Assembly: GCA_965230045.1 (NCBI GenBank) | Contig: OZ245940.1 | Location: forward strand, 4,526,001 to 4,590,000 | DNA length: 64,000 bases | From: G963662905 sp965230045 | GTDB lineage: Bacteria; Bacteroidota; Bacteroidia; Bacteroidales; WRLA01 | Reading direction: 5' to 3' | Shown here: in pieces, positions 16,404 to 25,275 of the stretch | Layout of the letters: the number at the start of each line of letters is the position of its first letter | How positions within the stretch are numbered: position 1 is the stretch's first letter | Notes under the pieces: model-generated | Databases searched by the model: none | Told to the model about the DNA's origin: nothing | The model's input: the letters and a program-made list of their open reading frames with translations, nothing else | Translations under genes and position numbers: made by a program

Positions 16404-17759
16404 TCATTTCTTGCCCTTTGAAAAATATTGTTTGAAGTTTTTGAAGAACAACCAACCATCGGTAAAAATCCTGTGCATCTGAATATTGAGGTTTTTATTA
16501 AGAAAGTGCCAGCCAATCCCAATCCCTAAAATTGTAAAAAGGATGGTTACAATGGCAACGGCATAAAGCGATTCAAAAACAAATACCGCAATGATATCAC
16601 CGATGATATTGGCAGAGGCCATTACCAAAACCTTATAAAAGTTGATGTTGGGCAGATTGATGCTGTCGAGGGCAACACCAGAAAAGCGATCCATGGGCAA
16701 AAGCACAATATAAACAATGAAAATCCGGAACAATATAACGAGCTGATCGAGCGAATCAATATATTCCGAACCACCAAGGATCAGCACCAGTTGAGGTGCG
16801 AGAAAGAAGCAAACCGCCGCACCCAGGATAAAGATGTAGGTAATGGCACCCGAATAAACATAAAAGAGCGACCGCACAGCCTCCATATTTCCTTTGCGGC
16901 TTTGCTCCGACATTCGGGGGAAAGCAGTCCTGTTGAAACTGAGCAAGGGAATTCCGAGCAGGTCAGTAAGTTTAAGCGGGATGGCATAAAGCGCCACGGC
17001 TGTTGGCCCCATAACGGCACTCATACCGATGATAATGGAATCTGCGCTTTTCAAGAGGTTGGAACCCAATAAAGTTCCCAGAGAATAAGAGCCGAATTTC
17101 AACAATTCTTTACGCTTCTCTTTCAGTGGCCTGCGGATATAGTGCATGCCATCGATTTTGCGTATCGCCGTATAAATACTGGGGATAAAATTCACAATAA
17201 GTTGCACCACAATGATCATCTCCAGAGGCAAGCCGAAGAAAAAATAATTGAATATCAGGAAAATGACAAAAATGCCCAAATTGAACAAGCGCAAACCTAA
17301 AAGGGACATAAACTTTTGTCGCGCTAAAAAAGACGAAGTAGCTGAGTTCCAGTTTAGGTTGGCAATAGCAAGCAATGGATACCATTTAAAAAACAATTGG
17401 TATCCCAGCCCGATATCAATTTTTAAAACATAAAACAGGAAACTCAGGCTCCAGAAGAGTACTGCAATTATACCAACCAGTACCAATCCGATTCCATAAC
17501 CTGCCCCCAGATAACTTTTCAGTTCATGATCGCTTACACCTGAAGCAAAACGAACGGTTCCATTATTGACCAAACCGGTCCGGATTTTATTAAACAGTGT
17601 TGCCAATGCGGTGTATATCACCCAGCTACCAAATTCAGCCTTATCGAAAGTACGCGTTAAGATCATAAAGCTGATGAGCCCGAGCGCTGCTCCGGCAACA
17701 CTGTTAAAAAGGGAAAGAAAGTTTTTTTCCCTGAATAATCTTTTAACTAAATGTAGCAT
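16404..17759 (-). CDS. Polysaccharide flippase (Wzx/MATE-like, MOP superfamily)
   Basis: A 451-residue membrane protein with about 12-14 helices. The N-terminal region AGAALGLISFMILTRTFDKA is typical of oligosaccharide flippases (polysaccharide biosynthesis protein family). It would move lipid-linked oligosaccharide across the inner membrane. A Lys-rich tail (FKQYFSKGKK) follows the last helix. It sits in the middle of the polysaccharide operon between the ATP-grasp gene and the two GT4-like genes. No Wzy-like polymerase is recognisable in the cluster, so the product may be a single unit or polymerised elsewhere. Confidence 0.85.
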   Translation of the reverse strand: MLHLVKRLFREKNFLSLFNSVAGAALGLISFMILTRTFDKAEFGSWVIYTALATLFNKIRTGLVNNGTVRFASGVSDHELKSYLGAGYGIGLVLVGIIAVLFWSLSFLFYVLKIDIGLGYQLFFKWYPLLAIANLNWNSATSSFLARQKFMSLLGLRLFNLGIFVIFLIFNYFFFGLPLEMIIVVQLIVNFIPSIYTAIRKIDGMHYIRRPLKEKRKELLKFGSYSLGTLLGSNLLKSADSIIIGMSAVMGPTAVALYAIPLKLTDLLGIPLLSFNRTAFPRMSEQSRKGNMEAVRSLFYVYSGAITYIFILGAAVCFFLAPQLVLILGGSEYIDSLDQLVILFRIFIVYIVLLPMDRFSGVALDSINLPNINFYKVLVMASANIIGDIIAVFVFESLYAVAIVTILFTILGIGIGWHFLNKNLNIQMHRIFTDGWLFFKNFKQYFSKGKK

Positions 17760-17791
17760 ATTATTGCGTATCTGTTCTGTGGTTCAAACAA

Positions 17792-18934
17792 CTAGCTGTT
17801 TTGAGCATGATATAATTTATAGGCTTTGATCTGCCTTTTTTTCAGGAAACCTTTCTCTTTCAGGAAATCGGCTGCCCTTTTGTTGGTGATTATCGGTTTG
17901 TGCAGTTGAAGGAAATCAACTCCGGGCGAATCATTGGCTTCAATCACACGAAGGCCGTCTTTCGTTGAAACGATATCCCAGCCGATTACGGGACAGTAAT
18001 GCGCATATTCGGCCAGTTCCAGAATGGATTTATGGATAAAATCCCACTGCTCTACTTTAACTCCTTTAATCTGCGCCCCGGTGTCGGGATGAACATCTGT
18101 CCAGTTGATTTTTCCTCCTGATGTATGTGCTGCCGCAGAGCCAAGAATTCCTGTTTCAGGATCCAGGGCAGCACTCAGAGCACCGCGCGTAAAATTATCA
18201 ACAGGAGCACTTTTATTTGTGGCAAAACGGTGAGCCAAAGAAGCAATAAATGCTTCACCCTCTTTGGCATCGTAATAGGTCAGTATGCGGATGGTGTTGG
18301 CTGCTTCGGGATATATGTTTTTTGCATAATCGGACTGTTGCACATACTCTTCCACAATATAATCATCCAACGAATTTACATACTTCGCAAATGCTTCGGG
18401 TAAAAACTTATCATCTTTAGCCCTAACTTGTTCTCCGTCAGCAAAAAATATTGAAATGCCCCTTCCGGCATATCCGGCTACGGGTTTAAAAACCAGTGGG
18501 CCGGCATTCAGGATATACTCAAATAACTTTTGGGCCGTATTCAGTTTTCGGTCATCTTCAAGGCTTTTGATTTTGCCTTTTTTGATGCTGCAAAAAACAG
18601 CGGGCAGAAAATGCTTGTATTTATAGAGAAAATCAGAGAAAAGGTCTTTGTCGGCCAGGATTACGCCATGCCGCTGGTTGATTTTTGGAACGACATTATA
18701 CCGCTGAAAATCCGTTATATAGAGATCCCGGCTGTATTCTGTAAATTTGTTACTGTAGAGCGCATGCGATTCGCTTGTAAAACCCTTAAAATTCACGCTC
18801 ATTCTTTTGAAGGGATTGTATTTTACGGATGTTTTCGCCTCTTTATAAACAACACCCCCGCTGTATAAAATAAATGCCGAAAGTTTGCGTGCCCCCCTTT
18901 CGATTCCGTAAACTAAATTTCGTAAGTTTCTCAT
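17792..18934 (-). CDS. Sugar-transfer associated ATP-grasp protein
   Basis: A 380-residue ATP-grasp enzyme of the type found in polysaccharide clusters (ATPgrasp_ST). The ATP-binding core includes PLVFKPVAGYAGRGISIF (about residues 145-162), DDYIVEEYVQQ (about 190) and the metal-binding end VIGWDIVSTKDGLRVIEANDSPGVD. This family is proposed to form an amide or ester bond between a carboxylate and an amine or hydroxyl, for instance placing an amino acid on a sugar; the substrates are not known. Lying between flippase and acyltransferase genes, it probably decorates the surface glycan. Confidence 0.85.
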   Translation of the reverse strand: MRNLRNLVYGIERGARKLSAFILYSGGVVYKEAKTSVKYNPFKRMSVNFKGFTSESHALYSNKFTEYSRDLYITDFQRYNVVPKINQRHGVILADKDLFSDFLYKYKHFLPAVFCSIKKGKIKSLEDDRKLNTAQKLFEYILNAGPLVFKPVAGYAGRGISIFFADGEQVRAKDDKFLPEAFAKYVNSLDDYIVEEYVQQSDYAKNIYPEAANTIRILTYYDAKEGEAFIASLAHRFATNKSAPVDNFTRGALSAALDPETGILGSAAAHTSGGKINWTDVHPDTGAQIKGVKVEQWDFIHKSILELAEYAHYCPVIGWDIVSTKDGLRVIEANDSPGVDFLQLHKPIITNKRAADFLKEKGFLKKRQIKAYKLYHAQNS

Positions 18935-18999
18935 TTCGTTTTTATTAGGTTAAGGTTTTTCCTGATATTTTAAAATTATAAAGTTCTGAGCAGTTTCTT

Positions 19000-19620
19000 T
19001 TAATGCGGTATTTCTTTAATAACCCTGGCCGGAACACCTGCAACAACAGTATAGGCCGGGACATCTTTAACGACCACGGCACCGGCAGCAACCACTGCGC
19101 CTTTGCCAATACGGACGCCTTTCATGACCATAGCGCTCATTGCTACCCACACATCATCTTCAATAATAATGGGCTTGCTCACACCATCATCCGAAAAATG
19201 GTCGTCAATTTTATGAAAATCACTGTCGATTATTTTTGAATAAGGTGCCAAACGTACGTTATCACCAATTTCAACATGATTGCTCACCGAAAGGTGCACG
19301 CCGTTTATTCTGGAATTTTTCCCCACTTTTAAATATGCTCCGCGGTCAACAAAAAGGACAGCTTTATTAATATTGGACCAGATGCGCACCTCATCGCCCA
19401 AATGCGCTTCGCCGAAAATTTTGAGCAAGGGTTTGCCTTTCAGCGTTATATGCCGTCCGCGGCTTGCACATGCGCGCAATTTTATTTTTGCACGGAGTAT
19501 ATCCGATGCCCCAATAAATACCTGCTTCAAAAATACCATAAGCAGGCTTATCTTGCCTTTTTCAGGATATTCCTTTTGAAGTTCCTGTCTTCGTGATTTT
19601 AATCGTTGCTTCAGTCCCAT
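19000..19620 (-). CDS. Hexapeptide-repeat acyltransferase (WcaF/LacA-like)
   Basis: A 206-residue left-handed beta-helix acyltransferase. The C-terminal two thirds show hexapeptide repeats, ending in VRIGKGAVVAAGAVVVKDVP and the usual cap VVAGVPARVIKEIPH. It probably acetylates a sugar of the polysaccharide, using acetyl-CoA. The active-site His is probably in IDSDFHKIDDH. The first 55 residues are basic (MGLKQRLKSRRQELQ) and may sit on the membrane. Its ATG overlaps the stop codon of the upstream glycosyltransferase by one base. Confidence 0.88.
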   Translation of the reverse strand: MGLKQRLKSRRQELQKEYPEKGKISLLMVFLKQVFIGASDILRAKIKLRACASRGRHITLKGKPLLKIFGEAHLGDEVRIWSNINKAVLFVDRGAYLKVGKNSRINGVHLSVSNHVEIGDNVRLAPYSKIIDSDFHKIDDHFSDDGVSKPIIIEDDVWVAMSAMVMKGVRIGKGAVVAAGAVVVKDVPAYTVVAGVPARVIKEIPH

Positions 19621-20606
19621 TACTTTAAATATTTTGTGGAAGTATAGCGTGCTGTGTTTTTAATCAGGGATTCTCCCTTTTCATCGATAAGCTGAGGGCT
19701 ATCGTAAATCCAGTGGTGTGTAAGATGCCACAAATATCCTTCCCAAAAAGCTTTTAACAACTTAAACTCCCGCCGAAAGGCCAGTCGTATAGTGTTTTTG
19801 GGGATGGAAAGAAACGTGAAAAAAGCCATACTCATATGCTTATGAAAAAAACTGCTGTTGCGCCGCATAAAAAGCAGGCGGCCACGGGTCATATAGTACA
19901 TTTTGAGTGGCGAGTTTTTCCCAACCGTCATTGATTCTTTATGATACACCTTAGATGTGCCGACATAATATATTTTATATCCGGCCCTTTTGATCATTTC
20001 GCACCAGTCGTGCTCTTCGTAATAGAGAAAAAAGATGTCGGGCATCATACTGACTTTTCTGACCACTTCCCGGGGGATCATCATTGCCGCACCATGCCCC
20101 AGTTGTGTTTCCCTGATGTCGTCATAAGTGCCATCATCCAGTTTTAAATGTCCGATTTTTGCTCCTCTTCCTGTTCGGGTATTGATCCCGGTGGAGCCCG
20201 CATATTGGATGATTTTTTTGTTTTCGCTGTGAAAATAAATTAATTTCAATGAAGCCATTCCGGCATCGGGATGTTCTTTAAAAATTTGAAGAAGTGGTTG
20301 CAAAAATCCGGGATCGACCTCGGTATCATTGTTCAGGAACATAAGATAATCGCCCTTGCTGTTGGCCACGCCGAGGTTGTTGCCCCCGGCAAAGCCCAGG
20401 TTTTTTTCAGAAATCACCAGCTTAACTTCGGGGTAATCTGTTGGGATACGCTCCGGAGGGCCATCAGGCGATCCATTATCCACAACAATAACTTCATAAT
20501 TGGGATAAGTGATATGCCTCAGAGAATCAAGAAACTCATAGGTTACCTGCGGTTGATTGTAATTAACGGCAATAATAGATACAAGAGGCTCGGCTTCATT
20601 TCTCAT
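19620..20606 (-). CDS. Glycosyltransferase family 2 (rhamnosyl/galactosyltransferase-like)
   Basis: A 328-residue GT-A enzyme, first gene of the polysaccharide operon. VSIIAVNYNQPQVTYEFLDS opens the nucleotide-binding fold. VIVVDNGSPDG carries the first Asp, and YLMFLNNDTEVDPGFLQPL holds the DxD-like metal site. FLYYEEHDWCEMIKRAGYKI is the ED/ExxDW motif common in GT2 rhamnosyltransferases. The final 60 residues are basic and aromatic and may contact the membrane. A possible operator with two inverted TTAGTCG arms lies 12 bp before the start codon. Confidence 0.9.
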   Translation of the reverse strand: MRNEAEPLVSIIAVNYNQPQVTYEFLDSLRHITYPNYEVIVVDNGSPDGPPERIPTDYPEVKLVISEKNLGFAGGNNLGVANSKGDYLMFLNNDTEVDPGFLQPLLQIFKEHPDAGMASLKLIYFHSENKKIIQYAGSTGINTRTGRGAKIGHLKLDDGTYDDIRETQLGHGAAMMIPREVVRKVSMMPDIFFLYYEEHDWCEMIKRAGYKIYYVGTSKVYHKESMTVGKNSPLKMYYMTRGRLLFMRRNSSFFHKHMSMAFFTFLSIPKNTIRLAFRREFKLLKAFWEGYLWHLTHHWIYDSPQLIDEKGESLIKNTARYTSTKYLK

Positions 20607-20617
20607 AATACGCTAAT

Positions 20618-20642
20618 TTAGTCGGCACGATTATTCGACTAA
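20618..20642. promoter_or_regulatory. Inverted repeat TTAGTCG-N11-CGACTAA before the polysaccharide operon
   Basis: Perfect 7-bp arms at 20618-20624 and 20636-20642 lie 12 bp upstream of the start codon at 20606. The position is right for an operator or a hairpin in the short leader. Confidence 0.4.
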
Positions 20643-20708
20643 GATAAGAAATTTATGATTTCAACAAAACCTTGCCAGGGATTAAGATAAGTACACTGAA
20701 CTTTAACA

Positions 20709-20740
20709 AAAAAAAGGCAGGCCGAAATGGCCTGCCTTTT
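20709..20740 (-). terminator. Terminator of the Tricorn-like protease gene
   Basis: A perfect 12-bp stem, AAAAGGCAGGCC (20712-20723) with GGCCTGCCTTTT (20729-20740), loop GAAAT. On the minus strand it is followed by a run of T. It lies 20 bp past the stop at 20760. Confidence 0.9.
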
Positions 20741-20759
20741 AGGTTGGGGTTAGGAATTG

Positions 20760-23700
20760 TTATTTGGTTTTATCGGGATATTCAGGGAGTTCAGGATATT
20801 GCTCAGGATATGATTTCAGCTCTTCCAAAATTACTTCAATAGCTTTATTGAGCTGCTGGTCTTCCCCGGCAAATTCTTTGGCAGGATCGTTGTCCACAAA
20901 AATATCAGGATCAACACCATAGCCTTCAATGATCCATTTTTTTCCTTCTACATCAAAGGGGCCGAATTCGGGCTTGCGCAACTCGCCTCCATCAACAAAA
21001 GGAAGTGAACCGCGGATTCCTACAACACCGCCCCAGCTGCGTCGGCCAATAATTTTACCAAGATTGTATTTGCGGAACTGGTATGGGAAAAGATCTCCGT
21101 CTGAAGCAGAATACTGGTTTACAAGCAATACTTTAGGGCCAACCATCATGCCACGCGGCTTGGTGTCGGTTGTGGCATTGCGTCCATGCCCGTACATGGC
21201 CAGCTCACGCCTCAGCCGTTCGATAATCATCGGGCTAACGTTTCCGCCGCCATTTCCACGGTCATCAATAATAAGCGCTTTTTTGTTGAGTTGCGGATAG
21301 TAATGCTTCACAAATTCATTTAAACCAGCAGGGCCCATATCGGGAATGTGAATGTATCCAACTTTACCGTCTGTGGCTTCATTTACTTTGCGGATGTTGT
21401 CCTGGACCCAGTTGTAGTAGTAGAGTTGGGATTCGTCGGCAATAGGCTCAATAATTTCCTCGAAACTGTCTTTTCCATTGGCCTCATGACTGAAAGTAAA
21501 AACAACGGGTTTTCCGGCCTGGCCAATCAGTTCACTGTAAATGTCTTCCACATCTTTCAGGTCTTTGCCATTGATGGAAGTGATGTAGTCACCTTCCGAA
21601 ACATCAACACCAACCTCAGTGAGCGGCGAACGCGAATTACTGATCCAGTTTTCTCCTTTCAGGATTTTTTCAATTTTGAAATAACCATCTTTGTCTTTCA
21701 CTATTTCAGCGCCGAGCAATCCGGTTTTAATACGATCGGGACTGTTTTTGTCGCCGCCATTTACATAAGCATGCCCTACATTAAGCTCACCGATCATCTC
21801 GCCAATAACATAGTTCAAATCGTTGCGCTCCTGCACGTAGGGGATTAAAACATTATACTTTTCATAAACAGCATTCCAGTCATTTCCATGCATGCCCGGA
21901 TCGTAGAAGAAATCACGCATCTGGCGCCAGGACTCAGTATAAATCTGTTGCCATTCGTCTTTTGGATTGACTTTTACTTTCATATTGGACAAATTCAGCC
22001 AGTCTTTTACTGTGGTTTTGCCTTTCGGCAGGCTAATTATGCCATATTTACGGCCTTTCATGACCATCATCTTTTTATTGTCGGGCGTGATCATATATCC
22101 GCGGAAAGCTCCGATTTCATTTTCCTTTTCAGATTTGAGGTTATAGACCATCAATTTTGTTTGGCCGCTGCCACGAGAGAATTCATTGTAATAAACATCA
22201 TCTCCAACAGCATTTACATTATAATATATGCCTGCCCTGAGCGGAAGTTCCAGAACGCGGTCTATAATTCCATCAAAATCAATCTGAAGCCCTTTGTCTT
22301 CATCGTTTTCTTCCTTTTTGTCCTCTTTTTTATCGGCCTCTTTTGCTTCTTCCTTTTCGTCTTTTACGGCTACTTCATCATTTTTGGGAGCAAATGGAGA
22401 TTCTGTATCTTTCTGCAAGGTAATGAAATAAATGCTCAGCATATCCTGATAAGCATGGTTCCATTCTGTCCAGCTGTAAATCGGATTGAAATCACGGCTG
22501 GAGGTGAAAAACAGATATTTGCCATCACTGCTGAATGATGGGGAACTGGCATCATACCAATTGTCGGTTACAAAACGGGATTCTTTGCTTTCAAGGCTAT
22601 AAATCTTGATGCGGCTTACCGAATTATATTGCGGCCATGTAAAAGCAATCCATTTTGAATCAAAGGCCCAATTGAAATCGCGGAGCTCACCATCGGAGGT
22701 TTGTGCTACTTCGGTTGTTTTTTTCGAGTCAATATCCACATACCGCAGACGGCGCATATTGTCGCTCCAAAGGATTTTTTTGCTGTCGGGCGACCAATCA
22801 AGGTCATATTTATAAGTGTCTTTGTCTTTTGTAAGCTGAATTGGCGCTCCTTTTCCGTCTTGCTGGATGATGTAGATTTCATCTTCACCTGTGGCATCCG
22901 AAATAAATGCAATCCATTTGCCATCGGGCGACCAGCCCACATTGCGGTCATGCGCTTTGGGGTTGTGGGTAAGGTTGCGGGTAATCCCTTCTTTGGCAGG
23001 AACCGTAAAAACCTCGCCACGGGCACCAAAGGCAATGCGCTTTCCTGAAGGAGAAATACTATAGGAATTGATGTATTTGGAGGCATCCACAATTTTTTCG
23101 CGGCTGCTGAGCAGATCGTTTACGATACGAACTTCAATCTTATTAATTTGCTCTGTGGCCAGATCGAATGTGTAGAGATATCCGCCTTTTTCGAAGATTA
23201 TTTCTTTATCGCCAAGGTTCGGGAATTTGATGTCGTAATCTTCAAAATTGGTGAGTTTACGTGTTTCCTTTGAGTTGATGTCGTAAACGAAGAGGTTCAT
23301 GATGCGGTCGCGGTCGGAAATAAAATAGATTTTATCGCCATGCCACATGGGGAAAATATCCTGGGCATCATTATTCGTAATATTTTCTGATTGTTTAGTA
23401 TTGTAGTCATAGATCCAAACATCGGGAGCCATTCCGCCTTTGTAATATTTCCATGTACGGAAGGTTCTGAAGATACGGTTGTAGGCCATTTTTTGCTGGT
23501 CGGCAGAAAAGCTGCACCATCCGCCTTCGGGCACGGGAAGCTGTTCGCTCATACCGCCATTTTTATCGATTTCGAAAAGTTGCCCTACAAAACTGTTAAA
23601 GCTTTTCTTACGGGAACGGAAAACGATTTTGTCATCGCCTCTCCAGGCCATCACAATATTGTTAGGGCCCATTCGGTCGCTCACGTCATCACGGCCCAAA

Positions 23701-24020
23701 GTAGCTGTGTGGCTTAGACGGACTGGGGCACCCCCTTCGCTTGGGATGGTGAACACTTCTGTATTGCCATCGTATTGACCTGTAAATGCAATGGTTTTTC
23801 CGTCGGGCGAAAAATGCGCAAACATTTCAAAGCCATCGCTATTGGTGAGTTTGCGGGCTAAGCCTCCTGCTTTTTCAACGGTATAAAGGTCACCGGCATA
23901 AGTAAAGACCACCTGATCGCCGTAAATCGCAGGGAATCGCAGTAGCCGCGCCTCGTCCTGAGCCATACCGGCCTGAATAAAACCAAGCCCTAAAATAAGG
24001 AAGAAAAGTTTTTTAATCAT
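20760..24020 (-). CDS. Tricorn-like S41 protease, exported
   Basis: A 1086-residue exported serine protease of the Tricorn core type. A signal peptide (MIKKLFFLILGLGFIQAGMAQ) is followed by beta-propeller repeats of the TolB/WD40-like kind (for example HFSPDGKTIAFTGQYDGNTE, WSPDGKWIAFISDATGEDE, FSSDGKYLFFTSSRDFNP). Next is a Glu/Lys-rich insert near residues 550-580. A PDZ-like region contains VSEGDYITSINGKDLKDVED. The peptidase domain has ALIIDDRGNGGGN and nucleophile Ser in NQYSASDGDLFPYQF, and the end is EGYGVDPDIFVDNDP. Family members degrade peptides; in Bacteroidota they are periplasmic and of unclear substrate. Monocistronic, with its own terminator. Confidence 0.9.
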   Translation of the reverse strand: MIKKLFFLILGLGFIQAGMAQDEARLLRFPAIYGDQVVFTYAGDLYTVEKAGGLARKLTNSDGFEMFAHFSPDGKTIAFTGQYDGNTEVFTIPSEGGAPVRLSHTATLGRDDVSDRMGPNNIVMAWRGDDKIVFRSRKKSFNSFVGQLFEIDKNGGMSEQLPVPEGGWCSFSADQQKMAYNRIFRTFRTWKYYKGGMAPDVWIYDYNTKQSENITNNDAQDIFPMWHGDKIYFISDRDRIMNLFVYDINSKETRKLTNFEDYDIKFPNLGDKEIIFEKGGYLYTFDLATEQINKIEVRIVNDLLSSREKIVDASKYINSYSISPSGKRIAFGARGEVFTVPAKEGITRNLTHNPKAHDRNVGWSPDGKWIAFISDATGEDEIYIIQQDGKGAPIQLTKDKDTYKYDLDWSPDSKKILWSDNMRRLRYVDIDSKKTTEVAQTSDGELRDFNWAFDSKWIAFTWPQYNSVSRIKIYSLESKESRFVTDNWYDASSPSFSSDGKYLFFTSSRDFNPIYSWTEWNHAYQDMLSIYFITLQKDTESPFAPKNDEVAVKDEKEEAKEADKKEDKKEENDEDKGLQIDFDGIIDRVLELPLRAGIYYNVNAVGDDVYYNEFSRGSGQTKLMVYNLKSEKENEIGAFRGYMITPDNKKMMVMKGRKYGIISLPKGKTTVKDWLNLSNMKVKVNPKDEWQQIYTESWRQMRDFFYDPGMHGNDWNAVYEKYNVLIPYVQERNDLNYVIGEMIGELNVGHAYVNGGDKNSPDRIKTGLLGAEIVKDKDGYFKIEKILKGENWISNSRSPLTEVGVDVSEGDYITSINGKDLKDVEDIYSELIGQAGKPVVFTFSHEANGKDSFEEIIEPIADESQLYYYNWVQDNIRKVNEATDGKVGYIHIPDMGPAGLNEFVKHYYPQLNKKALIIDDRGNGGGNVSPMIIERLRRELAMYGHGRNATTDTKPRGMMVGPKVLLVNQYSASDGDLFPYQFRKYNLGKIIGRRSWGGVVGIRGSLPFVDGGELRKPEFGPFDVEGKKWIIEGYGVDPDIFVDNDPAKEFAGEDQQLNKAIEVILEELKSYPEQYPELPEYPDKTK

Positions 24021-24268
24021 AACTGATCATTTTTGTGCGTGTTATTAGATAAATTAATGTTCATAAAAAAAATAATCCATTTTGCTGCACCATCATTGTA
24101 CCATTTTAATTAAAATATTAATAAACAGACTATTGAGCATAGAACCACCAGTTTGAAACGGTTTAGGCGTGAAAAATTGGCGCAGCATTGTTCGTTTGCG
24201 GACATATGGATTACAGCTTATCATTGGATTTTGTATCACGAAAGTACAAAATATCCCTGCTTCCGGAA

Positions 24269-24309
24269 TTTTTTGTGCTTTATGAACATATGTTCGTTAT
24301 ATTTGCAGC
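24269..24309 (+). promoter_or_regulatory. Promoter with embedded palindrome GAACATATGTTC
   Basis: TATATTTG (24298-24305) is a perfect TAnnTTTG box, and TTTTG at 24271-24275 fits a -33 box. The 12-bp perfect palindrome GAACATATGTTC (24284-24295) fills the spacer between them. A regulator dimer bound here would block RNA polymerase. The next gene encodes a DUF134 helix-turn-helix protein, so autoregulation is a reasonable inference. The predicted transcript start (about 24311) coincides with the GTG start at 24310, implying a leaderless or nearly leaderless mRNA. A related half-site, GGACATATGGA, lies at 24200-24210. Confidence 0.55.
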
Positions 24310-25227
24310 GTGCCACGACCGAAACGACATAGAAGAATGGGCCGCCCACCGATGCTGAAGGGCTTTAGGCCGCAAGTTCCCGGAACAGAGGACTTTGAGC
24401 GCATCATGCTGCATTTTGATGAATACGAAGCTTTGAAGCTCTGTGATTATGAAGGCTTGAACCAACTGGAAGCGGCACGTCAAATGCATGTATCCCGGCC
24501 AACTTTTACGCGGATTTATGACAGTGCCTTAAAGAAAATTGCCCGGGCTTTTGTAGAATACAAAGAAATCCATGTTGGTGGGGGAAATGTTCTTTTTGAC
24601 CAGAAATGGTTTTTCTGCAATGATTGCAAGATTTCCTTCCGCAGGGATGATTCTGAACCACTGCAATGCCCTGTTTGTCATAGCATTAATTTTACCAGCT
24701 ACGGCCCCGGGCACATTGGTTCATCCACCAAAAACCAGGGCGTGCGCGATGGTTTTTGTATCTGCCCGTCTTGCGGCAAAAAACAGGAGCACCTGCCCGG
24801 AGTCCCATGCCGTGACAATACCTGCGATGTTTGCGGCGTTGCCATGATCCGTGAAGGCTCGGTACAACATCAACAGTTGAATAAAATAATTAATGATAAA
24901 AAATATCAAAAGATGAAAGTTGCAATACCTTCAAAATCAAATGATGTAAAAGCGGAAATGGATGCCCATTTCGGACGTTGTGCTTATTTCGCTGTTTTCG
25001 ATAAAGCAAGCGGCGATATAGCTTTTTATGAAAATCCGGCCAAAAACGCTGAAGGAGGTGCCGGCCCGAAAGCGGTTGAATTTATCGCCGAAAAAGGAGT
25101 GGAACGGGTTTATTCCCGCGATTTTGGCCCTAAAGCCAAATCGGCATTAAATGCCCTTAAAATAGAAATGAGCGAAATTTATGAAGAGGGCATAAGCGTA
25201 CAACAAATGATAGATAAAGTTAAATAA
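24310..25227 (+). CDS. DUF134 (UPF0251) HTH regulator fused to a NifX-like domain
   Basis: A 305-residue protein in three parts. Residues 1-90 are DUF134/UPF0251: the hallmark start PRPKRHRR, then a helix-turn-helix in LNQLEAARQMHVSRPTFTRI. Residues 100-180 form Cys-rich zinc ribbons (C103/C106, C120/C123, C152/C155, C172/C175). Residues 202-305 are a dinitrogenase iron-molybdenum cofactor (NifX/NafY-like) domain starting MKVAIPSK and containing MDAHFGRCAYFAVF. An internal ATG at 24913 coincides with the start of the NifX-like part, so a separate shorter product is possible. GTG start chosen for the family-typical N-terminus. First gene of a six-gene operon; probable metal- or cofactor-responsive regulator. 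Confidence 0.85.
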   Translation: MPRPKRHRRMGRPPMLKGFRPQVPGTEDFERIMLHFDEYEALKLCDYEGLNQLEAARQMHVSRPTFTRIYDSALKKIARAFVEYKEIHVGGGNVLFDQKWFFCNDCKISFRRDDSEPLQCPVCHSINFTSYGPGHIGSSTKNQGVRDGFCICPSCGKKQEHLPGVPCRDNTCDVCGVAMIREGSVQHQQLNKIINDKKYQKMKVAIPSKSNDVKAEMDAHFGRCAYFAVFDKASGDIAFYENPAKNAEGGAGPKAVEFIAEKGVERVYSRDFGPKAKSALNALKIEMSEIYEEGISVQQMIDKVK

Positions 25228-25275
25228 ATGAACAATTAGAAATTTGCTGCTGTTCATTGGAAAATAATTCAGATT

